Counted from the stretch's first letter, positions 45,546 to 55,738 are shown. The stretch: DNA of 64,000 nucleotides from CANDOC01 sp965261725 (GCA_965261725.1 CBDHDU010000047.1:124001-188000), one strand, 5' to 3'. Notes: generated from the letters alone by a model not told the origin. A program made the numbers and translations.

Positions 45546-46670
45546 ATGAGTAATCGTGAAAAGCTGAAAGGCACCCGTCGTTGGGTTGTCAAAATTGGTA
45601 GTGCACTGCTAACCAACGACGGCAAGGGATTAGACCGTGCCGCCATGGTTGGCTGGATTGCCCAAATGGCCGACCTCAGAAAACAGGGGATTGAGGTTGT
45701 GCTGGTATCGTCCGGTGCCGTGGCGGCAGGTATGAGCCGACTGGGCTGGCAGCAACGACCGGAAGCGATTCATGAGCTTCAGGTCGCGGCAGCTGTCGGG
45801 CAGATGGGTTTGGCCCAAACCTGGGATTCTGGTTTTGACTGGCACAATGTGCAGACTGCGCAGGTACTGTTAACTCATGCCGACCTGACCAATCGCCAGC
45901 GTTACCTGAATGCCCGCAGTGCCTTGCGCTCGATGTTGGAGTTAGGTGTGCTGCCGGTTGTTAATGAAAACGACTCGGTTGTGACCGACGAAATTCGCTT
46001 TGGTGATAACGATACGCTGGCAGCGTTGGTTGCCAACCTGGTTGAAGCCGATGTGCTCGTTATTCTGACAGATCAGTCTGGTCTGTTTACCGCTGACCCA
46101 CGAAAGAACCCGGATGCCAAACTGATTGCTGAGTCCAATGCTGCAGCGGTTGAACTGGATTCAATGGCAAGCGGCGGCAGTGGTCGCTTAGGTCAGGGCG
46201 GAATGGCAACCAAATTACGCGCTGCACGTCTGGCTGCGCGTTCCGGAGCCAGCTCTGTTATTGTGGGTGGTCGTGAAGCGAATGTGTTGACCCGTTTGGC
46301 TCAGGCAGAAGCGCTGGGTACTTTGCTGTTACCTGAGAATGAACCGCAGGCTGCACGCAAGCAATGGTTGGCAGGACACCTGAAAATGGCGGGTAAACTG
46401 GTGCTGGATGCGGGTGCTGCCCGTGCATTGCGAGGATCAGGAAAAAGCTTGTTGCCTGTTGGTGTCAAAGAAGTACAGGGCAAATTTGGCCGTGGTGAAA
46501 TGGTTGTTTGTGTTGATACTGACGGTGTCGAAATTGCCCGAGGCTTGTGCAACTACAGTGCAGCCGAAGCAGAAAAAATCATGGGCTTGTCCAGTAACCG
46601 GATAGCAGAGGTGTTGGGGTATGTCAGTGAGCCGGAGTTAATCCATCGGGATAATCTGATTATTACCTGA
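45546..46670 (+). CDS. proB: Glutamate 5-kinase
   Basis: A 374-residue enzyme for the first step of proline synthesis. The amino acid kinase domain (about 10-260) has VVKIGSALLTNDGKGLD, VSSGAVAAGM, ENDSVVTDE and GGMATKLRAA. The C-terminal PUA domain (about 280-370) ends around NLIIT. Length and order match ProB. It follows obgE by 51 bp, as in Pseudomonas-like genomes. Downstream the conserved order is interrupted by 9 kb of accessory DNA before rpsT. Confidence 0.95.
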   Translation: MSNREKLKGTRRWVVKIGSALLTNDGKGLDRAAMVGWIAQMADLRKQGIEVVLVSSGAVAAGMSRLGWQQRPEAIHELQVAAAVGQMGLAQTWDSGFDWHNVQTAQVLLTHADLTNRQRYLNARSALRSMLELGVLPVVNENDSVVTDEIRFGDNDTLAALVANLVEADVLVILTDQSGLFTADPRKNPDAKLIAESNAAAVELDSMASGGSGRLGQGGMATKLRAARLAARSGASSVIVGGREANVLTRLAQAEALGTLLLPENEPQAARKQWLAGHLKMAGKLVLDAGAARALRGSGKSLLPVGVKEVQGKFGRGEMVVCVDTDGVEIARGLCNYSAAEAEKIMGLSSNRIAEVLGYVSEPELIHRDNLIIT

Positions 46671-46684
46671 CCGGATCCTTGGGA

Positions 46685-46715
46685 ATTAAAGGGGTGGTCA
46701 CGCTGTCCCTTTAAT
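46685..46715 (+). terminator. proB terminator
   Basis: A 9-bp perfect stem (attaaaggg / ccctttaat) with a 13-base loop, 15 bp after the proB stop and followed by a T-rich tract about ten bases on. Confidence 0.6.
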
Positions 46716-46818
46716 GAAGGAACTTTTTATTATCGTTTTGATCTACTAATAGCTTGATTTATTCAATATTGAAAATGGGTAAATCATTATCAAATGATGA
46801 TAGAAAGAGGGTGAGCTT

Positions 46819-48815
46819 TTGCTTAAATATAATAAAGTTTTTAACAAGAAGCTTTTCTTTGTTTTTTTTGCTACATCCTTGATATTACTTTCTCAGATAG
46901 TAAATGCCGGTAACCCACCGTTGGTGCCCGGATGGTCAGAGCCTGAACTTTGCCCCTTACCCTTGCCTCCCTCAGAACCAAAGCTGCAACATGATTCGTT
47001 TATTAAAAATGATCTTCAAGATGCTGATACCAGTATTGATTGGTATGAAGAAGAGTGCCGTAAAAGAAAAAGATTGGAAGCAGATAATGAGGCTGTGTTG
47101 CCGACAATAGTTGGCGTACTAACGCACCAATCACAGGTTTTTCGATGGGACTTATGATTAGCAGAAGTTACAAAAATTATGTAATGCCCACGAGTCATAG
47201 GCTTATCCAGAAATGCAGGAAATATAGGGGTTGTAGCCCTTCAACTATCGCCGACAACACAGCCAGATAATGAGGTATATACTTTTGAGCCTCTAAGGTG
47301 CACGCTCCAGAATATGTGTATATTTATTGACCATATTCTTGCCGGTAGACAATTCGAGCAGCCTCTGACCATAGAAGAAAGGCAGTTTTTTTCATTGTTG
47401 CGTGATGAAGTCAGCAGTATGTGTCAATTGTGTGAAGTGCCTTACAAAGCGGCAGTCGTTTTGTCATTAAAGTTCACTTACCTTTATGAGCTTTTGTTGA
47501 AAAATAAAATTTATGATGATCTGAATGAGGAAAAAGAAAGAGGGTTTCTTGGTCAAAAGTACAGGGCGAAAGTACGGGGTGTACTTTAGTGCAAATAAAT
47601 GTGAACTGACGGATAATAGCTCCACAATTTATTGTATTTTTATCGCTATATCTGCATTACGATAGTCGCAATTATGACTTTGTGTTCTAAAAACCGGTTA
47701 GTGTGGAACTATGGTCAGCGCGGTGCTTTCGCCCTGGTCAAAAGTATGAGTTATCTATTTTTACTGGATTCCCAGCGGATGAGTTTACTCTTCGAGAGTT
47801 ATATTATTTACCGTGGTTATCTATCCTGAATGCTACAACATGCTGTGAAGAAAAAAACAATCGATGCATTTGCTCATGGTGGAGCAGGTATAAGAAATTT
47901 GTTCAGTATTTGCATAATCCGGATATTATACTTTATCCGGGTTATGAGGCGCTTGATCTTGAAGATTTTGCCCGGTTTGGGCATCTGCCAGTTTATCCGC
48001 TGGGAATGATTACAAACTATGGCACCCGGGCGGACGGTGCAATAGAATCTCCGGCGGGTTTTTATGGGCATGACATCTCTCATATTTCTGATAACCCGAT
48101 TCATAAGCACCTTGATGGTTCAGCGCCTTTGCACTCGCCCCGTAGTCGTCTGAACTACCGGCAGTCTATGCTGGATAAAACGGCCAGTGTACTGGAAAGA
48201 CATGGCGGCAACCTGAAAAAGGTAGTCGTATACGGTATTTTTGATGTTTTTCATGAATTTGGTCATAAGTGGGAGGAGGGAAAAACAATATTAGACAGTG
48301 ACAGTTTCCTAAGGTTATTTTGGTCATTGAAGATACTCCGGAAACGGACCCTGTACATGTACCCTCCTGACTATTACGACCTTACCGATGAAGACGCCTG
48401 GCAAGGTTGTTTGTTGGTTCACAGGTTACACCAATACTGGATCTCCGAAGGAGCTGAAGTGTTAACCGAAGACGAGATTGAACATTTCTATAGCGCTACC
48501 TTCCATCCGTGTGCTGATGCTTTGTCAACACACATGAAAATTATTTCGGATCATAAAGAACTGTTTTTAAGCTGGTTTAAACTACAAATCAGGAAAAATG
48601 CAAATGGTTTATTATCCAGTTACGATGGATTTAAATCTGTTTATTGTGATTTTACTCATCAATTGTATGTTTCTGGTGTCTCATGCTTTAGGTATGGCTC
48701 CCCTGCATATAGTAATGCTGATATAATTTATCTGGAACTTATTCGCAATCCGGTTATAAAAAAGGAAATAGAGCAAGCTCTTGGCGCTTGCATACCGGAA
48801 ATGTGTAAATTTTAA
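46819..48815 (+). pseudogene. Decayed gene for a secreted protein of unknown family
   Basis: Three pieces that appear to belong to one gene. Piece 1 (46819-47157) has a signal peptide (LFFVFFATSLILLSQIVNA) and a Pro-rich N-terminus. The same frame resumes after TGA 47155 and TAA near 47182 and codes to 47589 (piece 2). Coding-like sequence then continues in a second frame (YGVYFSANKCELT) until about 47670. Piece 3 (47703-48815, 370 residues) ends EMCKF. Piece 3 contains HEFGH, which fits an HExxH zinc motif by pattern but lacks any supporting context. At least two stops and two frame changes suggest inactivation. Piece 3 alone could still be annotated as a hypothetical gene. Confidence 0.6.
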
Positions 48816-49046
48816 ATGTCAGGCGTGTTAATGTTTGCTGGCTCTTTATAGCTACTCATGAAGGCGATAATAATGAGGCATAATAGTGAAATATAAAGAC
48901 CCGGAGACCAGGTTAATCCTGTTCAGTAATTCCCGAGCACTTGATTAAAACCAGTGATACCAAGGGATAGCGGTAGTTCTGATATTCCCTAAATCGCAGA
49001 CTTTGAGGTACAGTATGCAGACTATACATCTACAGTCGTATTCTCT

Positions 49047-49695
49047 GTGTCTTCAACAAAAAAACAACAAAAAGCGCTGGCTGAAAAACTAATCAGCGTC
49101 GTCTCCAAAGAAGCTGCCAAGGTTCCAGATTTTAGGCCGGTGAACAACCATGACAAGATCGCACTGCATGATGCCATCATGTGTGGCCTGGCGGTCATGC
49201 ACCTTAAATATCCGTCGTTGCTGAAATTTGATCAGGACTGCGTACAGAATACAGATAAAATTCACAACCTGAAATCACTCTACAATGTCAATAGAGTGCC
49301 GAGTGATTCTCGCCTCGCTGAGCTGCTTGACCCGATCGAAACTCGGTATTTGCGGAAATTTTTCACGGCGTTATTCGCCTATGTTCAGCGCTCCGGGCGG
49401 CTCAGGCAGTTTGAGTACTTTGAGGAAGGCTATCTTGCGCCTATTGATGGGACGGGGCATTTTTCTTCGGGAAAAATTGATTGTCCAGAGTGCTGTGTGA
49501 AAAAGCCAGACAGCAAGAATCCCCAGTATTATCACCAACTATTGGGCTGCTGTCTGGTTAAGCCGGGCAAGAAAGAAGTGCTGCCTTTAATGCCGGAACC
49601 CATTATTCAACAAGTCGATGCTTCAAAAAACGACTGTGAAAAAACAGCACTCGAAAGGCTCCTGTCGAATATTGCCAGAGAACATCCACACCTTA
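49047..49695 (+). pseudogene. IS4-like transposase, N-terminal part (interrupted by an IS)
   Basis: Codons 1-216 of an IS4-type transposase from GTG 49047. It includes DAIMCGLAVMHLKYPS and APIDGTGHFSS, the latter probably carrying the first catalytic aspartate. It is cut after HPHL by the insertion of an IS1595-like element; after the cut the frame runs into that element and stops at 49715. The continuation is at 50815-51503. Joined without the insertion, the frame is intact for 445 residues. Terminal repeats of the outer element could not be identified. Bases 49177-49197 recur at 4011-4031. Confidence 0.85.
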
Positions 49696-50805
49696 GGCTG
49701 AGTTCCCTGAAGTAGTTGAATGAACTACACTTCCCATGCCTTCTACCTTTTAGGGGTTCTTTATGCAATCAGAACTCTTTCGGGACTTTATTAATTCCAT
49801 ACCGTCATTAAGCGATGAGCAGTGGAAAATTCTTGACAGGACACTGCTCAATGCCCGAATACCGGATGAGGATATAGTAGAAAAACCTGAATCTGATGTT
49901 ATAGAAAGAGAATCATCTGTAAATAATCCACCTGCCACACCTGATCTTGAAGCAAGCATATTATCTCGCTTTGCTGAACATCCGGAATGTCCCGTGTGTA
50001 AAGACCATAATATTCATCGCTGGGGCTTTCAAAGCGGGCGGCAGCGCTACCGCTGCAAGTCATGCAAAGTGACTTTCAATGCATTCAGCAAGACCCCTTT
50101 GGCAAGGCTTAGATATCCGGAAAAATGGAATAACTACCTCACGGGTATGACTTACTCCATGACACTGCGCTCGGCAGCCAGTGAGTATGATATTAACCTG
50201 AAAACGGCCTTCCGATGGCGCCACTGCTTTCTTGAGGTCATAAATAATGATCAGGCAGAAGAGCTTTGTGGCATCACAGAGCTTGATGAAACTTTTTTTC
50301 GTGAATCATTTAAAGGGCAGAGGAAAGACCTGCCAAGGCCTTCTCGAAAACGCGGAGATGATCCGAACAAAGCTCGGAAAGTCCCGGTAATGGTAGCCAG
50401 AGACCGTGAACGGCACACTGTTGATGGTATTTTGGAAAACGAAAGTGCTAATGAGTTGTGCCGCCATTTAAACGGTCGTATATCGATTGAAGCAACGGTC
50501 TGTGCGGATGCACACCTTGCACATGAAAAGCTTGCAGAGAAGCTTGGATTTGAGTTTAAGGAACTGGTTACCTCGGCAGGCCAGCATGTTCTGGAAGGTG
50601 TCTATCATATTCAACACGTTAATGCTTACCATAGCCATTTAAAGCGCTGGATTGGTGGTGTGTTTCGGGGAGTGGCTACCCGCTATCTCCCGCATTACCT
50701 GGCTTGGAAGCGAGATCTGTCAGAAGCCGTTCAGCTAAGCACTGACCGATTCGTCAGAAAAATCATGGAACATTGGTGCTTTCAACTATCTCCGGGAACT
50801 TAGCC
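49696..50805 (+). mobile_element. IS1595-like insertion nested in the IS4-like transposase
   Basis: A 1110-bp element. Its ends are imperfect inverted repeats (ggctgagttccc at the left; the right end reads as ggctaagttccc on the other strand). The flanking 9-mers 49687-49695 and 50806-50814 are identical (cacacctta). Removing the element plus one copy rejoins the outer transposase exactly in frame (HPHLKLVLNFDD). The outer element was therefore intact when this one inserted. Confidence 0.92.
49763..50803 (+). CDS. IS1595-family transposase
   Basis: A 346-residue transposase. The zinc-ribbon CPVCKDHNIHRWGFQ...CKSC lies at about 74-95. The ISXO2-like catalytic domain has ELDETFFRESFKG and CADAHLAHEK for the two aspartates, and VNAYHSHLKRWI at the third position, where some IS1595 subgroups carry His or Asn in place of Glu. 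The reading frame is complete, so the element may be active. It differs clearly from the IS1595 transposase at 11709-12637 in sequence and length. Confidence 0.9.
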   Translation: MQSELFRDFINSIPSLSDEQWKILDRTLLNARIPDEDIVEKPESDVIERESSVNNPPATPDLEASILSRFAEHPECPVCKDHNIHRWGFQSGRQRYRCKSCKVTFNAFSKTPLARLRYPEKWNNYLTGMTYSMTLRSAASEYDINLKTAFRWRHCFLEVINNDQAEELCGITELDETFFRESFKGQRKDLPRPSRKRGDDPNKARKVPVMVARDRERHTVDGILENESANELCRHLNGRISIEATVCADAHLAHEKLAEKLGFEFKELVTSAGQHVLEGVYHIQHVNAYHSHLKRWIGGVFRGVATRYLPHYLAWKRDLSEAVQLSTDRFVRKIMEHWCFQLSPGT

Positions 50806-50814
50806 CACACCTTA

Positions 50815-51503
50815 AGTTGGTACTGAATTTTGACGACTTGTACTCCGATGGTCCCACGATCAAATTGGTGAAATCCTACGACTACAGCTTCATTATGGTC
50901 GCGAAAGACACCAGCCATGTGTCGCTTTATGAGGCCGTCGATGAGATGGACATCGCCGGTAAGGTCACACGTTATGAATTCACCGATGAAGACGGCTACC
51001 GGCATTGGTTCCGGTTCATCAATGGCGTTCCCATCAACAAATCCCATCAGGATATTCTGGTCAACTACCTTGAGTACGTGGAAATCAGCCCCAATGACAA
51101 GAAGTACACCAATACCTGGGTGACTGATATTGAAATCACCAAAGAAAGCGTGGCAAAAATCATGCGAGGAGGACGCGCTAAGTGGAAAATAGAGAATGAG
51201 ACGTTTAACACACTGAAAACACAAGGCTACAACCTGGAACACAACTACGGGCACGGTAAAATGCACCTGGCGACTAACTTCGCCAGCCTGACGTTTACCG
51301 CCTTCCTTATTGACCAAATCGAGCAGCTTGCCTGCCCTCTTTTTCAAAAAGCGTTATCAGCATCGAAATCAAAGAAAGCGCTTTGGCACGCTATCAGGGG
51401 CTTGTTCGACTGGTTCTTCATTGATTCATGGACAGAGTTTCTTACGGCGATCGCAAGGGGAAAAAGTGTCAGCCTCAAAAGCCTGGAGCTTGATACCACA
51501 TAG
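50815..51503 (+). pseudogene. IS4-like transposase, C-terminal part
   Basis: The remaining codons of the interrupted IS4-like transposase, starting within LKLVLNFDDLYSDGP. The DDE core continues with FIMVAKDTSH, and the characteristic C-terminal block RAKWKIENETFNTLK followed by GYNLEHNYGHGK contains the expected catalytic glutamate. The ORF ends at 51503 with LKSLELDTT. No start of its own is expected. Confidence 0.85.
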
Positions 51504-51594
51504 AGGCTGAGTAGCCTTGTGTTTCAGTGTTTGATATGTAGAGAAATTGATTGCTCTGCGACGGTGGAGAAGGCTTCTTCGTCTCCAACTAATT

Positions 51595-52809
51595 CTATTG
51601 GCCACTCCGATGTATAATTAGTTTGTCGTTTAATGTTCGGGAATTGCTGAATCCTGTTATTTCCCTGAGTGCCAGCGTTATAAGTGGGCCGGTGCCTCCA
51701 AAGATCAGAATAGCCATATTGTAGGGTACAGTTGTTCCTGTCATACGAATACCAGTGGGCAACATCTCCGTATAGAGTGCACTGCTGACTCCCATTATAA
51801 TACCGGTCAGGAATGCCAGTAATGTCTGGGCAAGACAACAATACACATCGTTTCCAAGTGACATAACCCAGAAAGTGGGTGTTGCTGCTGCGGTCATCGT
51901 TATAAGGCTGCAAAGATAAGTACGCTTTCTGCCATAACGATCGCCCATCCAGCCACCCATTACACAGAAAATTACCAAGGCTATAAGGTTAATACTGTTA
52001 ATCAGCGTGGAGGTCTTGGCAGAGAAACAGCAAACCTCCATCAGGTAGGTGCTGAAGAATACAAACAGCAAATGATAGAGCAACGTATTACCTGCCACGA
52101 CAAAAAACAGTCGTACCAGTGAAATCCAGTTGCCAGCCAGTTTTTGTTTTAATTTCTTGAACCCCCCTGATGATGGCTGTTCAGGCAGATTTCTTCTGAT
52201 AAACCAGGCGATCAGGCATGTCAGGCCACCCAGCCAGAATGGAATACGCCAGCCCCAACTATAGAGTGACTCCTCGGGTAGCATATAAATCAGCGTAACA
52301 ATGACTGAGGCGATCAGGGTACCCAGCATGCCGCTGCTGTGAGCGAGGCTGGTAATAATGCCTCGTCTTTCCGGCTTTGCCATTTCGCCGGTGACAACCA
52401 GTACTGAGCAAAACTCCGATGACATACCAAAGCCTTGTAGAAGCCGCATGGCAATCAACAGTATCGTTGCTGTTGTGCCAATGCTGGCAGTATCCGGCAA
52501 AAAGCCTATGCTGAGAGTGCCTAGGCCGGTTATGAAACTGCTGATCACTAAGGCGTTTTTTCGACCTGTTAAATCGCCAATGATTCCAATAACAACAGAG
52601 CCAACAGGTCTTGCTAACATGGTGGTTGCAAAAGCTGCAAATGCTTGAAGCAGAGATATAAAACGGTCTTCTGCAGGGAAAAAAAGCGCTGATAAAACAG
52701 GTGTGAGCAGCCCGTAAACAACATAATCATAATATTCAATGATATTGCCTGAAGTAAGTGCTGCCAGCTGTTTTTTTGTTAGACGATTATTGATTGGACA
52801 TGTTGTCAT
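51595..52809 (-). CDS. MFS transporter, MHS/ProP-like family, C-terminus shortened
   Basis: A 404-residue membrane transporter of the metabolite-H+ symporter group, which imports osmolytes or organic acids with protons. Typical marks are SGNIIEYYDYVVYGLL at the first helix, the loop DLTGRKNALVIS (family A-like motif), RLLQGFGMSSEF and the second-half loop DRYGRKRTY. About ten or eleven helices are visible. After GPLITLALREITG the sequence turns hydrophilic (NSRTLNDKLIIHRSGQ) and stops, so the last one or two helices of the usual 12 are missing. The end lies next to the IS4-like element, which may have caused the truncation. The substrate is unknown. Confidence 0.8.
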   Translation of the reverse strand: MTTCPINNRLTKKQLAALTSGNIIEYYDYVVYGLLTPVLSALFFPAEDRFISLLQAFAAFATTMLARPVGSVVIGIIGDLTGRKNALVISSFITGLGTLSIGFLPDTASIGTTATILLIAMRLLQGFGMSSEFCSVLVVTGEMAKPERRGIITSLAHSSGMLGTLIASVIVTLIYMLPEESLYSWGWRIPFWLGGLTCLIAWFIRRNLPEQPSSGGFKKLKQKLAGNWISLVRLFFVVAGNTLLYHLLFVFFSTYLMEVCCFSAKTSTLINSINLIALVIFCVMGGWMGDRYGRKRTYLCSLITMTAAATPTFWVMSLGNDVYCCLAQTLLAFLTGIIMGVSSALYTEMLPTGIRMTGTTVPYNMAILIFGGTGPLITLALREITGFSNSRTLNDKLIIHRSGQ

Positions 52810-55738
52810 GTTTTTTTATTTCAGCTTGCTCTATGATTTTTACGTAAAGTTAGTCTTTTTTTTGGGGAGAGTAATAAAAAGAATATTGTTTTTTGTTTTT
52901 ATTTTGACTTTCAGTTTTGCAGAAGCTGGTTTTTTTAAATGTGAATTAACTGATACACATTATGATAACTTGAGTCAGGTTTTAGAAAGCTTGGGGGTTT
53001 TAAGTGAACAAATAGACCAAGATGGAATTATATCGAAAGCTTTTGAATTAATAGCTTCAAAAAGCAATAGAACTAATTACTTGAGGCAGTGGAGGAATAA
53101 ATCAAGCCTGATTTTTAGTTTTCCGCTACTGGCTGAAAAAACAGGAAAAACAATTGTTGTAATTAATCCTGTATTGGAAACAGAAAATGCAGGCCTGTCA
53201 TCTGTTATTTTCTCTCCGCATGGTTATGAGATTGTTAATGTTATTCCGGATGAAAATGTAGTTGTTTTGGTGTTTATGGAACAATGGCTGAGGATAAGGC
53301 CAAAGACGGCTTCCGGAGTATGGGTCAGAAACCTTCTCGAAAGTGAATTTTTGCTGAACTGTCTGGCTAGCCTTTCTTTTCCCGAAAAAAATTACAGGCT
53401 GAGGTGTTTGGATAAGCCTTATCTTCCTGCAGGTTCAGCCTATCTAATGCCATGTATTAGCTGGAGGGGGGGGTGTCAGGTGATTAGCGAAGTGGATAAA
53501 TCCTGCTTTTATCCTGAGGATTTGTTACGTGCAATGAAGGGTAAAATTATTGATGATCAGATAGAGGAAAACTATGAAGAGACTGAATTTTTCACAACAA
53601 AAGTAATGGTTGCCCGCAGTAGTGAAACAGGGACAGGGATAGCGCAAGACGGGCAGGGGCTGAATTGTTCTTACTGCCTTAATATATTACACCAGACTCT
53701 TCAGTGGCAATGCGAAGGTGGAGAGCACCTGCAGCTCTCATGCATGGCTTGTAAGAAGGCGATGGAATCAAAATTTCCCGAATGTACAGTTTGCCTGAAA
53801 CCATATAAAACTTTTCATGATATCGCCACGGATAGAAAAGTTCAGGAAGCACCAGCTCTATGTTGCTTATGTGCTTTTTCGGGAAAAGTTTCAGAAGTTT
53901 TTTTACATCATTACAGAGTTCATCAATCTATGAGTCCGGGGCGTCTATTTAGAACAGTACAAATGCTTCCCGGTAAATGTGGTGAATATTCCTTTGGTCC
54001 ATTGAATGAGTTAGTTTGGAAGGAGTTTAAAGAAATAGCAGGGATTACCTTAATCCAATGCCATGAAGTAAAGGTAATGGTTGATAAGGCACTATATTCA
54101 AAGTGGAATATTAGCAGTATGCCTGTAAATCAGTTATCAGTGACTTGGGGTTTTTTGCAAGGAAGGAAAACTGTTTATAAAGAAGTGGTAGATGTTTATG
54201 GTTTCTTAGCAGGGATTACCTTAATCCAATGCCATGAAGTAAAGGTAATGGTTGATAAGGCACTATATTCAAAGTGGAATATTAGCAGTATGCCTGTAAA
54301 TCAGTTATCAGTGATTTTTTTGCAAGGAAGGAAAACTGTTTATAAAGAAGTGGTAGATGTTTATGGTTTCTTGTACCAGAACCTTGGAGTGGAAGCCAGA
54401 AACAGTGGCTGGCAGAAGCTCTATGAGTACGGATATGGGTATCATGATGATAATATCTATACCATATTGTTATGCGAGCCTGTTAGTTCTACATTGAATG
54501 AAGTGCTTAAGGATTGGAATCAATTTCCAGTTATTGACCGATATGATTTTTTAAACGAACTTGGCAATATAATTAAGGTGTTGGATAAAGCCGATAAGAA
54601 ACAGCCTTTCTTGTTGGACTTGATGCCTGATAATATAGGCTGTCTTCTTTCTCCGGAGGGGACTTGGAAACCTAAAGTTTGTGCTAAAGCGATAGATGTA
54701 AATAATGGTTCTACATTGGTTGATTCTTACATAAGCTGTATTGCTACTGTCTTATCTGGCGTTGATGTATTAAGAAAAAAAGCAGTTTTAAATCCGAAAG
54801 AAGTTTTAGCTGTTCTAGAGGCGGCAGATATAAAAGACCTTACAGTGACGAGTTTTGTAGAGCAGTTTGTTTCAGAAGGGGTTCATTCTATAAGTGCTGT
54901 TCAAGAATTGCTTGGTGTTTATAAAGATGGCTGTCAGCATAATCTGGCATCAAAGCGTGATATGTCTTCCTGTTATTTTTCTGGCTGTACAGAGCTTGCC
55001 AGTCTTTCCACTGTTTCGGATTTCAGGAAAAAGTTGGGAAAGAACAGGCGTTGGAAGTGCTCAGAGTGTGCAAGGGTGGATGTACCTGATGCTGAAGGAT
55101 CAGTCATAATCTTATCTCCTGAAGACGTAGGTTTTTCTTGCTCTCGCTGTAATAAAAAATATTGCGCTGACTGCATGATGCCTGTTTCTCCTAAATGCAG
55201 ATATTGTGCTCAGATATTGACCATTCATTCTGAAGTAACAGGAGTCATCGGGTGTTCTTGCGGAAGAATATTTAGGGAGGGGCGTTGGGCTGAATGCACT
55301 AATCAACAGTGTGGTCGTTATGTTGGTGGTTGTTGTTTAAGTACTGAGGTATCGGCTAAATGTCAGTCATGTAAATATTTGTGTGTCAGAAAAACAGCCA
55401 AAGAGTTAAGTTGTGATGCATCGGTATGGTTTTGTGCTTCGTGCAGGCAAGGATACGCTGTCAGCAAGCAGGGGGCTGATTGTCTTAATGGAGTGAAACG
55501 CCATGAGGCTGAAATGGTTCTTCATTGCTCAGGAGGGCACTATTTTTGTGAATCATGTTTTAAGCCGCTTTTGAAAGGCCACGGTTATAACCCTGCTCTA
55601 GAGAAAATAGAACATCCGTTTAAGAAGCCTGCTTCTATTGTTGTAAAGCAGAAGAGCGATTATTCTGACGGGAACCCCTTAATAACCTTCACACCGCCGC
55701 CTTCACCTGATTTACAGGCACAAAAAAACCGGCACTAA
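52808..55738 (+). CDS. Secreted RING/TRAF-like zinc finger protein with kinase-like region
   Basis: A 976-residue protein from ATG 52808; TTG 52862 would give a cleaner signal peptide (ILFFVFILTFSFAEA), so the start is uncertain. Residues 287-329 fit a RING finger: C287-x2-C290-x11-C302-x4-H307-x4-C312-x2-C315-x10-C326-x2-C329, followed by a second zinc finger (C351/C354...H367/H371), as in TRAF proteins. Residues about 410-521 hold a tandem duplication. Residues about 530-700 look kinase-like, with LLDLMPDN (D604, N609) and AIDVN (D630), reminiscent of FAM69/DIPK kinases. Residues about 760-950 contain many CxxC pairs, ending with a RING-like HCSGGHYFCESCF. E3 ligase mimicry is the natural hypothesis. 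Confidence 0.75.
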   Translation: MFFYFSLLYDFYVKLVFFLGRVIKRILFFVFILTFSFAEAGFFKCELTDTHYDNLSQVLESLGVLSEQIDQDGIISKAFELIASKSNRTNYLRQWRNKSSLIFSFPLLAEKTGKTIVVINPVLETENAGLSSVIFSPHGYEIVNVIPDENVVVLVFMEQWLRIRPKTASGVWVRNLLESEFLLNCLASLSFPEKNYRLRCLDKPYLPAGSAYLMPCISWRGGCQVISEVDKSCFYPEDLLRAMKGKIIDDQIEENYEETEFFTTKVMVARSSETGTGIAQDGQGLNCSYCLNILHQTLQWQCEGGEHLQLSCMACKKAMESKFPECTVCLKPYKTFHDIATDRKVQEAPALCCLCAFSGKVSEVFLHHYRVHQSMSPGRLFRTVQMLPGKCGEYSFGPLNELVWKEFKEIAGITLIQCHEVKVMVDKALYSKWNISSMPVNQLSVTWGFLQGRKTVYKEVVDVYGFLAGITLIQCHEVKVMVDKALYSKWNISSMPVNQLSVIFLQGRKTVYKEVVDVYGFLYQNLGVEARNSGWQKLYEYGYGYHDDNIYTILLCEPVSSTLNEVLKDWNQFPVIDRYDFLNELGNIIKVLDKADKKQPFLLDLMPDNIGCLLSPEGTWKPKVCAKAIDVNNGSTLVDSYISCIATVLSGVDVLRKKAVLNPKEVLAVLEAADIKDLTVTSFVEQFVSEGVHSISAVQELLGVYKDGCQHNLASKRDMSSCYFSGCTELASLSTVSDFRKKLGKNRRWKCSECARVDVPDAEGSVIILSPEDVGFSCSRCNKKYCADCMMPVSPKCRYCAQILTIHSEVTGVIGCSCGRIFREGRWAECTNQQCGRYVGGCCLSTEVSAKCQSCKYLCVRKTAKELSCDASVWFCASCRQGYAVSKQGADCLNGVKRHEAEMVLHCSGGHYFCESCFKPLLKGHGYNPALEKIEHPFKKPASIVVKQKSDYSDGNPLITFTPPPSPDLQAQKNRH
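54036..54371 (+). repeat. In-frame tandem duplication, 171 and 165 bp
   Basis: Copy 1 is 54036-54206 and copy 2 is 54207-54371. The copies are identical apart from a six-base difference and one or two substitutions near 54150/54317 (acttgggg is absent from copy 2). Both lengths are multiples of three, so the protein keeps its frame and gains about 56 residues. The near-identity implies a very recent event. Confidence 0.92.

Noticed and set aside
48253..48270. HEFGH in the 47703-48815 fragment as a zinc metalloprotease motif
   Set aside because: Only the five-residue pattern is present; no third ligand, Met-turn or family context was seen, and the gene is decayed.
50763..51347. A 194-codon open frame on the minus strand
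   Set aside because: It lies opposite the C-terminal part of the IS4-like transposase, whose plus-strand frame has clear family motifs; the minus frame has none.
51524..51913. Minus-strand frame at the end of the MFS gene as its missing C-terminus
   Set aside because: It contains no hydrophobic helix, so it does not supply the missing transmembrane segments.
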